From assembly GCA_024688685.1 (NCBI GenBank), contig JAILDX010000014.1, forward strand, positions 27,116-91,115: a DNA stretch of 64,000 nt, in the 5' to 3' direction. This document shows positions 8,838-17,727 of the stretch, in pieces (the stretch's first letter is position 1; every line of letters begins with the position of its first letter). The position numbers and the translations under genes are program-made. A model generated the notes under the pieces. It saw only the letters and a list, made by a program, of their open reading frames with translations. It ran no database searches and was not told the DNA's origin. The DNA comes from Saccharofermentans sp. Its GTDB lineage: Bacteria > Bacillota > Clostridia > Saccharofermentanales > Saccharofermentanaceae.

Positions 8838-11204
8838 ATGTTAGAACTTAAGGACATCAGGAAGAGCTATGTTATTGGTGAGACAAAACAGCTCGTTCTC
8901 AAGGGAATCGATCTCAAGTTCAGAAAGAGCGAGTTTACGTCCATCCTTGGTTCTTCGGGAAGTGGTAAGACAACGCTTCTGAATATTATCGGCGGCCTTG
9001 ATAAATACGACAGCGGAGATCTCATCATTGATGGTATCTCCACGAGCAAGTATAAGGATGCTGACTGGGACTCCTACCGTAACTACAGGGTAGGTTTTAT
9101 TTTTCAGAGCTACAATCTCATTATGCATCAGAGCATTCTCGCTAATGTTGAGATGGCTCTCACTCTCTCCGGTGTTTCGAAGCAGGAGAGGAAAGAGAAG
9201 GCAAAGGAAGCTCTCATCAAGGTTGGTCTTGAAGAGCATATCGACAAAAAGCCTAACCAGCTTTCAGGCGGTCAGATGCAGAGAGTTGCCATCGCAAGAG
9301 CTCTCGTGAACGATCCGGAGATCATTCTTGCCGATGAGCCCACAGGTGCGCTCGATTCCACGACAAGCGTTCAGATCATGGATCTGCTCAAGGAGATCGC
9401 AGGCGACAAGCTCGTCATCATGGTTACTCATAACCCTGAACTCGCAAAGCAGTACTCAAGCAGGATCATCGAGCTCAAGGATGGTCTTATCATAAACGAC
9501 AGCGATCCTTTTACAGGTGATGAGGAATGTGTAAAGACTGAGCCTGCCAAGAAGACAGCCATGTCACTGATGACATCATTGTCTCTGTCGTTCAACAACC
9601 TGCTTACAAAGAAGGGAAGAACATTCCTTACAGCTGTTGCGGGATCAATAGGTATAATTGGTATTGCGCTTATCCTGTCGCTTTCAAACGGTATTAACAA
9701 GATTGCAAAAAATATGGAGAGGGAGGGTGATTATTCCATCACGATCGAGAGATCCGGTTTCGATCTGTTTGGATCCCTCGCGACGACATTTTCCTCAACT
9801 ACGGCTCCCCAGGATTATGATAAGTATCTTATGTATTCCACGGACAATCTTGTTGAGAGTTCTGTCGTCAGCGCAAATGAGGGTATCGCAACACGTAACA
9901 ACCTCAAGGAGCTGAAGTCATATTTTGACAGCAACCCGGACTTTGCAGCAAACATTGAAAGTGTTGATTACAGATATAATATTGCACTCCAGGTATATGA
10001 CGGGGAGAAATACACAAAGATCAACCCCTCGGAACTGACGGGCCGCGAGGAGGACTGCTTTACCACATTTGATGCGGACAACGAGTATAATGAGCTTCTT
10101 GCAGGAAGACTTCCTGAGAACAATAACGAGATCGTGCTCCTGCTTGGTCATAACAATACGGTAAAAGACTCAATGCTCTACACACTCGGCATTAAGGATG
10201 TATCAGTGCTGAAGGAGGATCTCGCAAAGATCGCTAAAGATACGTCATACAGAGTCAAGCCTTCCACTTTCTCTTTCGATGAGATACTTGGAAGAAAGTT
10301 TAAGGTCATCCTCAATACGGATCCTTATATCATGGAGAACGGCATTGCAGTTGATCATTCAGATGACCTCGACCATATGAAGAGCGTGATCGATGCAGGA
10401 AGAGAGCTTACGGTCGTAGGTGTCATTGCCAATGTGTCACAGCTCGACAGTGCGTTTGGCTACAATTCCGAACTCGTTGCTGAGATAGTTGCAGATATAA
10501 GAAATACAGAGATATTCAGTGCGCAGATGGCAGACAGAGAGACCAACGTCCTGACAGGAGAGGCTTTCGACGGACTCATGAATACCTTCGACAGCGTTTC
10601 GGAGCAGCTTGGTATTTATGAGGATGGAGATCCGTCTACGATCATTATCTCTCCCAAGAGTTACGAATCGAAGCAGAAGATCGTTGAGATCCTGAACGCA
10701 TATAACGAGGCAAAGAAGGCAGAAGGCAGGGAGGATCTCGTAGTATCCTATTCCGATACAGTGAAGACTCTCGTCGGCGGCGCTACAAAGATCGTTGATA
10801 TCGTTTCTTATGTGCTTATTGCTTTCGTTGCGATAAGTCTCCTGGTATCCAGCATCATGATCGCCATCATCACTTACATCTCCGTTCTCGAGAGGACAAA
10901 GGAGATCGGTATACTGAGAGCCATCGGTGCAAGCAAGAAGGACATTACGAGAGTATTCAGAGCCGAGACGATAATCGAAGGTCTTATCTCCGGTGTACTT
11001 GGTGTTCTAGCGGCATTTATCCTTACTCTCATCGTAAATGTGGTAGTAGGTGCTTTCTCTGACTTCAAGAATATCGCGAGCATGCCTGTTCTCGGTGCAT
11101 TCGGTCTTATCCTTCTCAGCGTACTGCTTAATGTGATCGCAGGCAGCAGACCGGCAAGCATGGCGGCTAAGAGGAACCCTGTTGAGGCACTAAGGAGTGA
11201 GTGA
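8838..11204 (+). CDS. Fused ABC transporter ATPase-permease, MacB/FtsX-like
   Basis: One polypeptide with an LolD/MacB-type ATPase (about residues 1-230) and a MacB/FtsX-type permease. ATPase motifs are complete: Walker A GSSGSGKTT, signature LSGGQMQRVAIAR, Walker B ILADEPTGALD, switch histidine VTHN. The permease has one helix near residue 265, an exported domain of about 350 residues and three C-terminal helices with the conserved ERTKEIGILRAIGASKKD loop. Such proteins work mechanically, in antimicrobial peptide or lipoprotein export or in cell-wall control; the substrate here is unknown. The usual ligand is a separate periplasmic partner, absent here. Ribosome binding site AAAGGAG. The stop codon lies inside the large repeat at 11201-11375. 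Confidence 0.85.
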   Translation: MLELKDIRKSYVIGETKQLVLKGIDLKFRKSEFTSILGSSGSGKTTLLNIIGGLDKYDSGDLIIDGISTSKYKDADWDSYRNYRVGFIFQSYNLIMHQSILANVEMALTLSGVSKQERKEKAKEALIKVGLEEHIDKKPNQLSGGQMQRVAIARALVNDPEIILADEPTGALDSTTSVQIMDLLKEIAGDKLVIMVTHNPELAKQYSSRIIELKDGLIINDSDPFTGDEECVKTEPAKKTAMSLMTSLSLSFNNLLTKKGRTFLTAVAGSIGIIGIALILSLSNGINKIAKNMEREGDYSITIERSGFDLFGSLATTFSSTTAPQDYDKYLMYSTDNLVESSVVSANEGIATRNNLKELKSYFDSNPDFAANIESVDYRYNIALQVYDGEKYTKINPSELTGREEDCFTTFDADNEYNELLAGRLPENNNEIVLLLGHNNTVKDSMLYTLGIKDVSVLKEDLAKIAKDTSYRVKPSTFSFDEILGRKFKVILNTDPYIMENGIAVDHSDDLDHMKSVIDAGRELTVVGVIANVSQLDSAFGYNSELVAEIVADIRNTEIFSAQMADRETNVLTGEAFDGLMNTFDSVSEQLGIYEDGDPSTIIISPKSYESKQKIVEILNAYNEAKKAEGREDLVVSYSDTVKTLVGGATKIVDIVSYVLIAFVAISLLVSSIMIAIITYISVLERTKEIGILRAIGASKKDITRVFRAETIIEGLISGVLGVLAAFILTLIVNVVVGAFSDFKNIASMPVLGAFGLILLSVLLNVIAGSRPASMAAKRNPVEALRSE

Positions 11205-11375
11205 GCCTTCCGCGGCTTCAGTCCTCGAAGAGAAGTCCGAGATACCTTCCCGGCTTCTGTCCTCGACGCACTGTTAAATATCTGCAGACCGTAAGTGCGT
11301 GTTAGTGCGTCTGCGGTAAGTCCGCCGGGAAGGTATCGTCCTTCTTAAAGCGGAAGTCCGCCGCAGAAGCCTCAC
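11201..11375. repeat. Large nested inverted repeat (structured intergenic element)
   Basis: Three nested arm pairs: GTGAGCCTTCCGCGGC (11201-11216) with 11360-11375, 14 of 16 matching; GATACCTTCCCGGC (11241-11254) with 11324-11337, perfect; GACGCACT (11265-11272) with 11304-11311, perfect. The RNA or DNA could form one hairpin of about 175 bases. It begins at the stop of the ABC gene and ends 22 bases before the converging GGDEF gene. Two 16-base blocks recur in the same order at 46147-46185 on the other strand. Confidence 0.7.
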
Positions 11376-11397
11376 TTACAGAGCAGTGGTATAGGGA

Positions 11398-13575
11398 TCA
11401 GCCCTTTGGCTGGTCCTTGTGCCTTTGTTCCTTGTCTGAATAGAGTTTCTCGTCGGCCATATTCATCAGACGCTCGAGAAGCGGATCTATCCTTCCGGCA
11501 GGGAAGTCGCTTACGGGGCAGGATGCAATGCCGATGCTCGCAAGGACCTTATACGGCTTTCCCGTAAGTCCTGAATCGTACTGTGCGGCATCCTCGATCT
11601 CTGATCTTATCTTGTCTGCCTCGACGTCCAGAGGAGTGTCACTGAGGACGATAAAAGCAAACTCATCTCCACCGAAACGTGAAGATATTCCAAGCTTGTG
11701 AACTCTTGTCTGTATAGCATAGGCGAGAGCCTTTATGACGACGTCACCTTCCTGGTGGCCGTAATTATCGTTGATGGGCTTCAGGTTATCGAGATCCATC
11801 GTTACATAGTTAAAGATCTTATTCCTGTTCTTGGGATCTTTGACGAGTTTTCCGACTCTCGACAGGAAGCCGCGCCTGTTGTAAAGACCTGTCATGTAAT
11901 CGCGCTCCGCGATTGACTTCATCTCACGGTTCATGGTGAGCATCTTATTGTTGTTAAGAACGGCGTGGACTATCGATGACACATAAGACTCCATCTCCTC
12001 AAAGCGCTGCTGCAGTCTGAGAGATATCGTGGAGGCGCCCGTGCAGATATAGCCGTATGATTCCTCAGCCGACCTCAGCTGGCTGAACAGAAGGTAATTT
12101 ATGCCGCTGTCCCTGTTCATGATAATGTTCTGATAGGGGATCAGATAAGGCGAGTTAAAAGTCTTGTTGCCGAACTCATACTTGTCCTTCCACGATGAAT
12201 AGATGGAATTGGTGCAGTGATCGGATTCGGTAATAGCCACGAAGAACATCTGATCCTTCCACAGCCACAGATGATTATCGAGGAACGATGCCAGGAGTTT
12301 TGTATCGCCGATGGTGATGGCCTTCGCCGTCAGTCTGCCCATCTCGTGAACGTGCATGAAATAGTCCTGGTTGTCCTTGAAGAGAGTGGAAGTGATATGG
12401 CGTATCTCCTCCAGACTTGTGATGTTGCAGCCGCAGGAATGCTTGTACAGCACGTTATAAGGGATCTTGTATGAGAGCGTCTCAGCAGGCGAATCCTCGT
12501 CCCAGTTATCGAGTGTCTGTGCGATTATGCGTGCCACCTCGGAATAATCCGGCTCAGCTGTAGTGATAGTGGGATAGTGGTAAAGGGCATCCTTTATTCC
12601 GTCGAAACCGGTAATGATGCAATCCTCAGGAATATTGTAGCCGAGAGAGATCAGATAATCACAGCATCCCATGGCCATCGTATCATTTGCACAGATGATC
12701 GCCTCAGGGAGCTTGTTGTCGTTCTCCGCGAAAAACTCCTCCAGCGCCTGCTTGGCAGGGATATACCAGAAGTCTCCATAGATGATCTTATTGCGGTCAA
12801 CAGGCAGGTCATGAGCCTTCAGTTCTTCCTTGAATACCCTGATCCTCTCCTCCGAGAAAAGGTTGCCCTTAAAGCCGGCCATCATCAATATATCTTTTAC
12901 GTTATGAGCTTCGATAATATGCTTTACGATCGTGCGGAATCCGTCGACATATCCGAGTCCGAAATTGATACATCCTTCACCCTCATGTTCGAGCATGAAT
13001 ACAGGGATGCCCTTATCGTGTCCGAGCTTGATCAGATGTTCAGTCAGGTAGGGAGACTTGAGCATCTCGGCAAAGACGACGATTCCGGCCGGATCGAGCT
13101 TCATCATTATATCCGCGAGCTGGAACTCTATCTGTGCCTTTGAGAAGGCTACCGTCTGGTTTGTGCCAAACGTGAAGCAGCAGATTATATATTTTGATGC
13201 AAGTTCGGGTATGTTGAGCTTGGACAGGAACATGTTGAGGTTCTCTGAATCCTCCCATGAACCGCAGACGACAAGCGCCTTTCTGTCAGAATCGGCGGGT
13301 GTGTCACTCAGCGCATATGTGAACTTGGGATTCTCTTTAGCAGCATCTTCCAGGACACGCTCGAGCTTCGGCACATACGTCCTGATCGAGGCATCAACAT
13401 TATCGATGCCGCACAGTTCAAGATGACGCGGTTCCTCGAGAGTCGTAAGCATATCGTAGAGCGCATCGAGATTTGCTCCGTAATAATCAGGGAAATTAAA
13501 CGCTTCCTTGATCAGGGCGTGCAGCGCCTCTTTGCCGACCAAACCGGTAAGATTGATAAAGATAGCGTTATTCAT
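11398..13575 (-). CDS. Barstar - LacI-type ligand-binding domain - GGDEF diguanylate cyclase fusion
   Basis: A 725-residue protein with no signal peptide or membrane helix, so presumably cytoplasmic. Residues 1-91 are a barstar domain: the barnase-binding loop reads YYGANLDALYD, matching barstar Asp35 and Asp39 (here Asp37, Asp41), and Asp77 replaces Glu76. Residues about 95-385 are a LacI/PBP1-like sugar-binding fold (CANDTMAMG, TGFDGIKDALYHYP). After a linker of about 170 residues, about 559-725 form a diguanylate cyclase with intact GGDEF (635-639); the I-site RxxD is absent (RVHK). The PBP-GGDEF pairing is known in Clostridia; the barstar head is unusual. The start lies 3 bases after the barnase stop and its ribosome binding site (GGAGAA) is inside the barnase codons. 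Confidence 0.88.
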   Translation of the reverse strand: MNNAIFINLTGLVGKEALHALIKEAFNFPDYYGANLDALYDMLTTLEEPRHLELCGIDNVDASIRTYVPKLERVLEDAAKENPKFTYALSDTPADSDRKALVVCGSWEDSENLNMFLSKLNIPELASKYIICCFTFGTNQTVAFSKAQIEFQLADIMMKLDPAGIVVFAEMLKSPYLTEHLIKLGHDKGIPVFMLEHEGEGCINFGLGYVDGFRTIVKHIIEAHNVKDILMMAGFKGNLFSEERIRVFKEELKAHDLPVDRNKIIYGDFWYIPAKQALEEFFAENDNKLPEAIICANDTMAMGCCDYLISLGYNIPEDCIITGFDGIKDALYHYPTITTAEPDYSEVARIIAQTLDNWDEDSPAETLSYKIPYNVLYKHSCGCNITSLEEIRHITSTLFKDNQDYFMHVHEMGRLTAKAITIGDTKLLASFLDNHLWLWKDQMFFVAITESDHCTNSIYSSWKDKYEFGNKTFNSPYLIPYQNIIMNRDSGINYLLFSQLRSAEESYGYICTGASTISLRLQQRFEEMESYVSSIVHAVLNNNKMLTMNREMKSIAERDYMTGLYNRRGFLSRVGKLVKDPKNRNKIFNYVTMDLDNLKPINDNYGHQEGDVVIKALAYAIQTRVHKLGISSRFGGDEFAFIVLSDTPLDVEADKIRSEIEDAAQYDSGLTGKPYKVLASIGIASCPVSDFPAGRIDPLLERLMNMADEKLYSDKEQRHKDQPKG

Positions 13576-13578
13576 GTA

Positions 13579-14067
13579 TTATGGTTCTCCATAAAGAAGC
13601 TCAAATGAATTGTAGTGGTCCTCTGTGTAGTATATCAAACCGTCGTCAGAATATACAATCCTTTTACTGCCCCGGTCCTCCCGGTGCATCGTGTCGATGT
13701 CACACTCATAAAAATCACGTCCGGGGGCATCCGGCAGATATCCTTCATAGTTACCAAAGTGGTCTCCGCCAATGCATGCGCCGTACAGATACGGGTCAAG
13801 ATTTCCGCTTTCCCAGCCAAGCGCTCTGGCCTGTTTCTTAGTTATATAATTGGACGGCAGATGACCATACACGTAAAGATAAAGAGCTACGTCATCTTTG
13901 GAAGAATATGCTCCATCCTCATCGATGTCATAAAAATCTGCGTATTCAGTTGCTGCGGCAGCAGTCGTCTCGTCAAAGAAGTCTTCCGAAAACATGCATC
14001 CGGAAAAACCTGCGATGACAGCGAGGATTATAAGTACGGATATTATCTTCTTTATAACGCTTCTCAT
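13579..14067 (-). CDS. Barnase-family ribonuclease, predicted lipoprotein
   Basis: Secreted guanyl-specific endoribonuclease of the barnase/N1 family. A signal peptide ends at a lipobox-like FSGC (Cys24), so the enzyme is probably lipid-anchored outside the cell; then a short linker and the RNase domain (about residues 56-160). It follows barnase closely (LPSNYITKKQARALGW, CIGGDHFGNYEG, YYTEDHY). All catalytic positions are kept: Lys77, Glu121, Arg132, Arg136 and His151 correspond to barnase Lys27, Glu73, Arg83, Arg87 and His102. It is cotranscribed with, and 3 bases upstream of, the barstar-fusion gene. Ribosome binding site GGAGA. At -3 of the lipobox Phe replaces the usual Leu, so anchoring is likely but not certain. 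Confidence 0.9.
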   Translation of the reverse strand: MRSVIKKIISVLIILAVIAGFSGCMFSEDFFDETTAAAATEYADFYDIDEDGAYSSKDDVALYLYVYGHLPSNYITKKQARALGWESGNLDPYLYGACIGGDHFGNYEGYLPDAPGRDFYECDIDTMHREDRGSKRIVYSDDGLIYYTEDHYNSFELLYGEP

Positions 14068-14086
14068 ATTATTCTCCGACTATTTT

Positions 14087-14095
14087 ATTTTATCA
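14087..14095 (-). promoter_or_regulatory. Extended -10 element for the barnase operon
   Basis: On the minus strand TGATAAAAT, the same extended -10 form seen before several genes here, about 20 bases before the barnase start. No convincing -35 was found. Confidence 0.4.
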
Positions 14096-14169
14096 CGATT
14101 TCGTTGCAACATTCAGCAGGTTTTGATTGTATATATGATGTAGCTCAGTACGAAAGGGGTTAGTTAGAA

Positions 14170-15447
14170 ATGAAAAAGATTATATCGACAGTATTGATGA
14201 CATCAGTGATGGCGGGTGCATTCTGCGCATGTACGCCTAAGACTCCGCAGTCCAATCCTGCGGTAATCGTCAATTCAGGCGAACCGGTCCAGGTTAATAT
14301 CCAGGAGCTTTCGGCAAGTGCTTCCGACAAATACAGAAGAGCATATCTCAACGCTTCGTTCGATCTTCTGAAAACGCAGATCGGAAACAATGGGAATACC
14401 ATGATCTCTCCTGCATCGATCCTCATAGCTCTCGCTATGGCTGAATCCGGTGCGAACGGACAGACAAGAGAGCAGATGGCAGCTCTGTGGGGAGGAGAGG
14501 GCGATTCCGATGCACAGATCTCATATGCTGCTGAACTTCTGAGAAGGCTCAATGATTCAGAGGGAGTCTCGATGCACGCGGCTGATGCCATGTGGATCAA
14601 TGAGAGGATCCTGTCCGGCACTATCAGAGGGGAGTATGTTGATTTTGTGAGAGACAATTTCGATGCCGAGATCAATTCGGAGGAGTTCTCACCTGAGACA
14701 GTTGAAAGGATAAATGAATGGGTTAATGAGCATACAGATGAGATGATCGACAGAGTTCTGGATGATCTTAATCCCAATGCGGCAGAGGTTCTTCTGAACG
14801 CGATCGCTTTTGACGGTTCGTGGGGTGAGCAGTATGAGGATTATCAAGTTCATGAGGGAACGTTCAGGAATGCGGCAGGCCAGGAACAGACAGTCAATAT
14901 CATGAACGGCAGTGAGACTTATTATCTTGAGAATGATCTCGCTGAAGGCTTTATCAAGTACTACGAGGGCGGTCAGTATGCGTATATCGTAATGCTCCCT
15001 AAGGATGAGAATCAGAGTGCGGATGAGATGCTCGCACAGTTTACGGGTGACAGTTTCGAGGAGTATATGAACAGCAGGACAGCTGAGTATACTGTCTATA
15101 CAAGACTTCCCGAATACTCATACGATTACGAATGCAGGCTTAACGATGCTCTGAATGAGCTTGGTGTAGTTGATGCTTTTGATGAATTCGACGCTGATTT
15201 TACCGGCATCGCAACTCTGCCTGATGATGCAAATCTCTATATCGGTTCAGTCATTCACAAGACACACATTGAGGTCGACAGGACAGGTACAAGAGCAGCG
15301 GCTGTAACCGCAGTTACACTCGACGCTGCAGGCGCCATCATGGATGAGCAGATCAAGGAAGTTTTCTGTGAGAGACCGTTCGCTTATGCGATCGTCGACA
15401 TGACGGACAACACTCCCGTATTTATCGGAACGGTCAATGAGATCTGA
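14170..15447 (+). CDS. Serpin family protease inhibitor, predicted lipoprotein
   Basis: Suicide inhibitor of serine or cysteine proteases. Signal peptide with lipobox-like cysteine (FCACTP, Cys about residue 20), then a complete serpin fold of about 370 residues with NAIAFDGSWGEQY, the hinge of the reactive loop EVDRTGTRAAAVTAV and the C-terminal FAYAIVDMTDNTPVFIGTVNE. The hinge keeps small residues at P12-P9, so it should be inhibitory. The scissile bond lies in the region VTLDAAGAIMDEQ but cannot be placed. Ribosome binding site GAAAGGGG. It is divergent from the barnase gene, 102 bases away, and overlaps the converging acyltransferase by 14 bases. Confidence 0.9.
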   Translation: MKKIISTVLMTSVMAGAFCACTPKTPQSNPAVIVNSGEPVQVNIQELSASASDKYRRAYLNASFDLLKTQIGNNGNTMISPASILIALAMAESGANGQTREQMAALWGGEGDSDAQISYAAELLRRLNDSEGVSMHAADAMWINERILSGTIRGEYVDFVRDNFDAEINSEEFSPETVERINEWVNEHTDEMIDRVLDDLNPNAAEVLLNAIAFDGSWGEQYEDYQVHEGTFRNAAGQEQTVNIMNGSETYYLENDLAEGFIKYYEGGQYAYIVMLPKDENQSADEMLAQFTGDSFEEYMNSRTAEYTVYTRLPEYSYDYECRLNDALNELGVVDAFDEFDADFTGIATLPDDANLYIGSVIHKTHIEVDRTGTRAAAVTAVTLDAAGAIMDEQIKEVFCERPFAYAIVDMTDNTPVFIGTVNEI

Positions 15448-16510
15448 TGAGTTTTAATACGAGACCGGAGATCAGGTTATAGATCTCTGAAAGGAGCCAT
15501 CCGGCAATGAACATGGCCAGGCAGCTTATAAGGAGATGCAGGACCATAAGAAGGGGGGATCCCGTAACAGCACTCTCGATCCCCAGGTGCTTTATCACAT
15601 AAATGTGGTAAATATAGACCGAGAATGAAGAAGCAGATATACGGCTGATCAGGCTGCCGCGGCGTATCCTGAGGTTGCTGAAAACTACAAATGCCAGAGT
15701 TGCTTCGGCAATGATGAAAGGGCTGTTGTAGTTAAACAGGACCGGAACGTATCCGTAGGATGTACGATAGAAGATTGCCAGTGCGTAATGGATTATCACA
15801 ACACCTGCGAACATACAGAAGGAACGTCCGAAGCCGATCTTGCCGATATCTGTTTTTTTCAGCATATAACCGATCACGTACATCACGACGAACTGCACGA
15901 TAGAGTACCCGTCCGCATCACCCATATAAGTAATAGTTGATGCCCACCTCATATCAATGCCTGCGTGGAATGATAAGAGATTGGTTGCGAAAGGGAAGCA
16001 CGAGAACAGGATGACCAGTCCGAGGACGACCATCCGGAGCTTTGACATCTCAAGTCCGTCAAGCGCTTTGTTGATATAAGGCGATGCGAGATAGAGCGCG
16101 ATAAAAATAAAGACGAACCAGTAAATACACAGATAGTATCCGATCGCCTTCGCGGGTGTCAGCTCCTGCTGTACGCCTGTAAGTGCGATTATGGTGATCC
16201 CGATCGCAGAATAGACAGCAGTCTGTATAAGAAGCTTTACGGGTTTTGCCTTGCTGACCTCAGTCCTGCCCGCCATAAAGTATCCCGTAATGAGAACAAA
16301 AACATCAACCGAACTGTGCGCGAGCATGTCAAGGAAATAAAGGATTAGCTCGCTTGCAGATCTCGGAGGTACAAAGGCAAGAGCTGCACCAAAAGTCGTA
16401 TTGCAGTAGTGGTGGACCAGCACGCCAAAGATGGCGAAAACCTTAAGAAGATCGATGCTGATATTGCGGTTGTCTGAAGCAGTTTTTGTGGTCATATAGT
16501 GATTATACAT
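15434..16510 (-). CDS. Acyltransferase 3 family membrane protein
   Basis: Polytopic O-acyltransferase of the acyltransferase-3 family (OafA/WecH-like), expected to transfer an acyl group to a surface carbohydrate. The first helix carries the family histidines (FAIFGVLVHHYC), an RxxRxxxP-like region is weak, and ten hydrophobic helices can be traced. Two starts are possible: 16510, 11 bases after the endonuclease gene, or the inner ATG at 16495, which has TATAAT only 6 bases ahead and may be a leaderless start. Neither has a clear ribosome binding site. Substrate unknown. The 3' end overlaps the serpin gene. Confidence 0.75.
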   Translation of the reverse strand: MYNHYMTTKTASDNRNISIDLLKVFAIFGVLVHHYCNTTFGAALAFVPPRSASELILYFLDMLAHSSVDVFVLITGYFMAGRTEVSKAKPVKLLIQTAVYSAIGITIIALTGVQQELTPAKAIGYYLCIYWFVFIFIALYLASPYINKALDGLEMSKLRMVVLGLVILFSCFPFATNLLSFHAGIDMRWASTITYMGDADGYSIVQFVVMYVIGYMLKKTDIGKIGFGRSFCMFAGVVIIHYALAIFYRTSYGYVPVLFNYNSPFIIAEATLAFVVFSNLRIRRGSLISRISASSFSVYIYHIYVIKHLGIESAVTGSPLLMVLHLLISCLAMFIAGWLLSEIYNLISGLVLKLIRSH

Positions 16511-16521
16511 TACAATGGGGA

Positions 16522-17655
16522 TTACATCGTATAGTACCTGAAAGATGTCTCTGCTATTTCCTTCATATGATCATACATCTCATCTTCTGTCCAGGGACTA
16601 TATCTGAACATCATTGAAGTAGGAGCAAAGGCTCCGTCATCAAGACTTTTGTCTTTCTTAAATACCGTTACCCTGTTCAGGCTGTAGAACTCGTTAAGAG
16701 TAAATACTTTGGCTCTGACAGTCCTGGAAGAATTCCTCAGTCTGTTGATTATGGTGTCTATGCAGACTTCTTTTAATCTGTTTTTTGTCTCTTCTGTCCG
16801 GAACAGTGATGCATCCTGACTTGCGACAAACTGAGATGTAAGGTCTTCAGCAAGTGCAAGCATAACAGTATCCTTGTATATGTCTGATTTTTTTAGATTA
16901 TCGTTCTTTTTAGCAAAATCATAGAATGCTTTCTTTATGATCTGAATGACTTTAGAGGATGAAGAAGCTTTCTTGGGGTCAAGTGAAGAAATCTCATTGC
17001 AGCATTTATCGGACATGTCTTCCGCAAATTTTTCAGCGGCTTCCTTATAGTAATCCCTAAGCATCTCAGTCTCAGAATCAAGCATAAAATCGCAACCGTC
17101 GCCAAAGCAGATAAAGGGAGTAATGCTCTCATAATGCATCATGGCTTTGATCCCGGTAAGATTCTTGCCGAGACGTTCAATAGCATTACCGGTAGCCTGA
17201 GCTGATTTGCCCTCTTCGGCTCTTTTATCGTTTGTTCCCTGATGTTTAACTTCAGCGATAACGAGAGGAAAACGCTCTATGATCTCAAAGTCTTCGCTCT
17301 TATTACCCCCGTCATCAACGATCTCATTTATTCTTATCTTCAGGAGATAGATAACACCGCCATCGGGTTTGATCTCTTTATCGTCAAAGGAATGGTCGAA
17401 ATCCTCCCATTTTCTGTATCCTCTGTTGCATATGAACTTTATCATATCCACCAGCTTTATTTCAGGGGAGTACTCCAGATCATAAACGATTCCATCCTGG
17501 GAGCTTTCCCAGTCAAAGCTGTAATTAAACCTTGTTAAGATATAGTCCATAACACGGGTAGCTGCCTGCGCTACAGTCTTATCCTCAAACTTTGAAATAT
17601 CATTTTTGGGTTTGTGCTGCTCCCATCTCTCACGCAATAAAACTCTTTGTGACAT
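16522..17655 (-). CDS. EcoRI-family type II restriction endonuclease, no adjacent methyltransferase
   Basis: Predicted site-specific DNA endonuclease. The core matches EcoRI: IKPDGGV (Asp98 = EcoRI Asp91), AEVKHQG (Glu135, Lys137 = Glu111, Lys113), and the recognition stretch GNAIERLGKN, where Asn156, Ala157, Arg160 and Lys163 equal EcoRI Asn141, Ala142, Arg145 and Lys148. EcoRI Met137, which helps read the outer base pair, is replaced by Gln152. At 377 residues it is about 100 longer than EcoRI, mostly inside and after the C-terminal half. The gene looks more AT-rich than its neighbours, suggesting transfer. Ribosome binding site AAGGAG. No DNA methyltransferase gene is present anywhere in the window. 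Confidence 0.85.
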   Translation of the reverse strand: MSQRVLLRERWEQHKPKNDISKFEDKTVAQAATRVMDYILTRFNYSFDWESSQDGIVYDLEYSPEIKLVDMIKFICNRGYRKWEDFDHSFDDKEIKPDGGVIYLLKIRINEIVDDGGNKSEDFEIIERFPLVIAEVKHQGTNDKRAEEGKSAQATGNAIERLGKNLTGIKAMMHYESITPFICFGDGCDFMLDSETEMLRDYYKEAAEKFAEDMSDKCCNEISSLDPKKASSSSKVIQIIKKAFYDFAKKNDNLKKSDIYKDTVMLALAEDLTSQFVASQDASLFRTEETKNRLKEVCIDTIINRLRNSSRTVRAKVFTLNEFYSLNRVTVFKKDKSLDDGAFAPTSMMFRYSPWTEDEMYDHMKEIAETSFRYYTM

Positions 17656-17679
17656 ATCATTACTTCTCCTTTAAGTAGA

Positions 17680-17712
17680 AAACCCCCATTGTTTCAAAAC
17701 AATGAGGGTTTA
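17680..17712 (-). terminator. Terminator of the transhydrogenase operon
   Basis: Stem AAACCCCCATTGTTT (17680-17694) with 17697-17712, one mismatch, and a T-run on the minus strand. It is nearly symmetric, with A and T runs on both sides, so it could act in both directions. Confidence 0.75.
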
Positions 17713-17727
17713 TTTCATAGGTTAGGA

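Noticed and set aside
12577..13143. 188-codon frame antisense to the barstar-GGDEF gene
   Set aside because: Overlaps the LacI-like domain fully and shows no domain or start signal.
13885..13935. Dockerin- or EF-hand-like pattern (DIDEDGAYSSKDDV) in the barnase protein
   Set aside because: The same stretch occurs at the start of the barnase domain in related RNases and lacks the second dockerin repeat.
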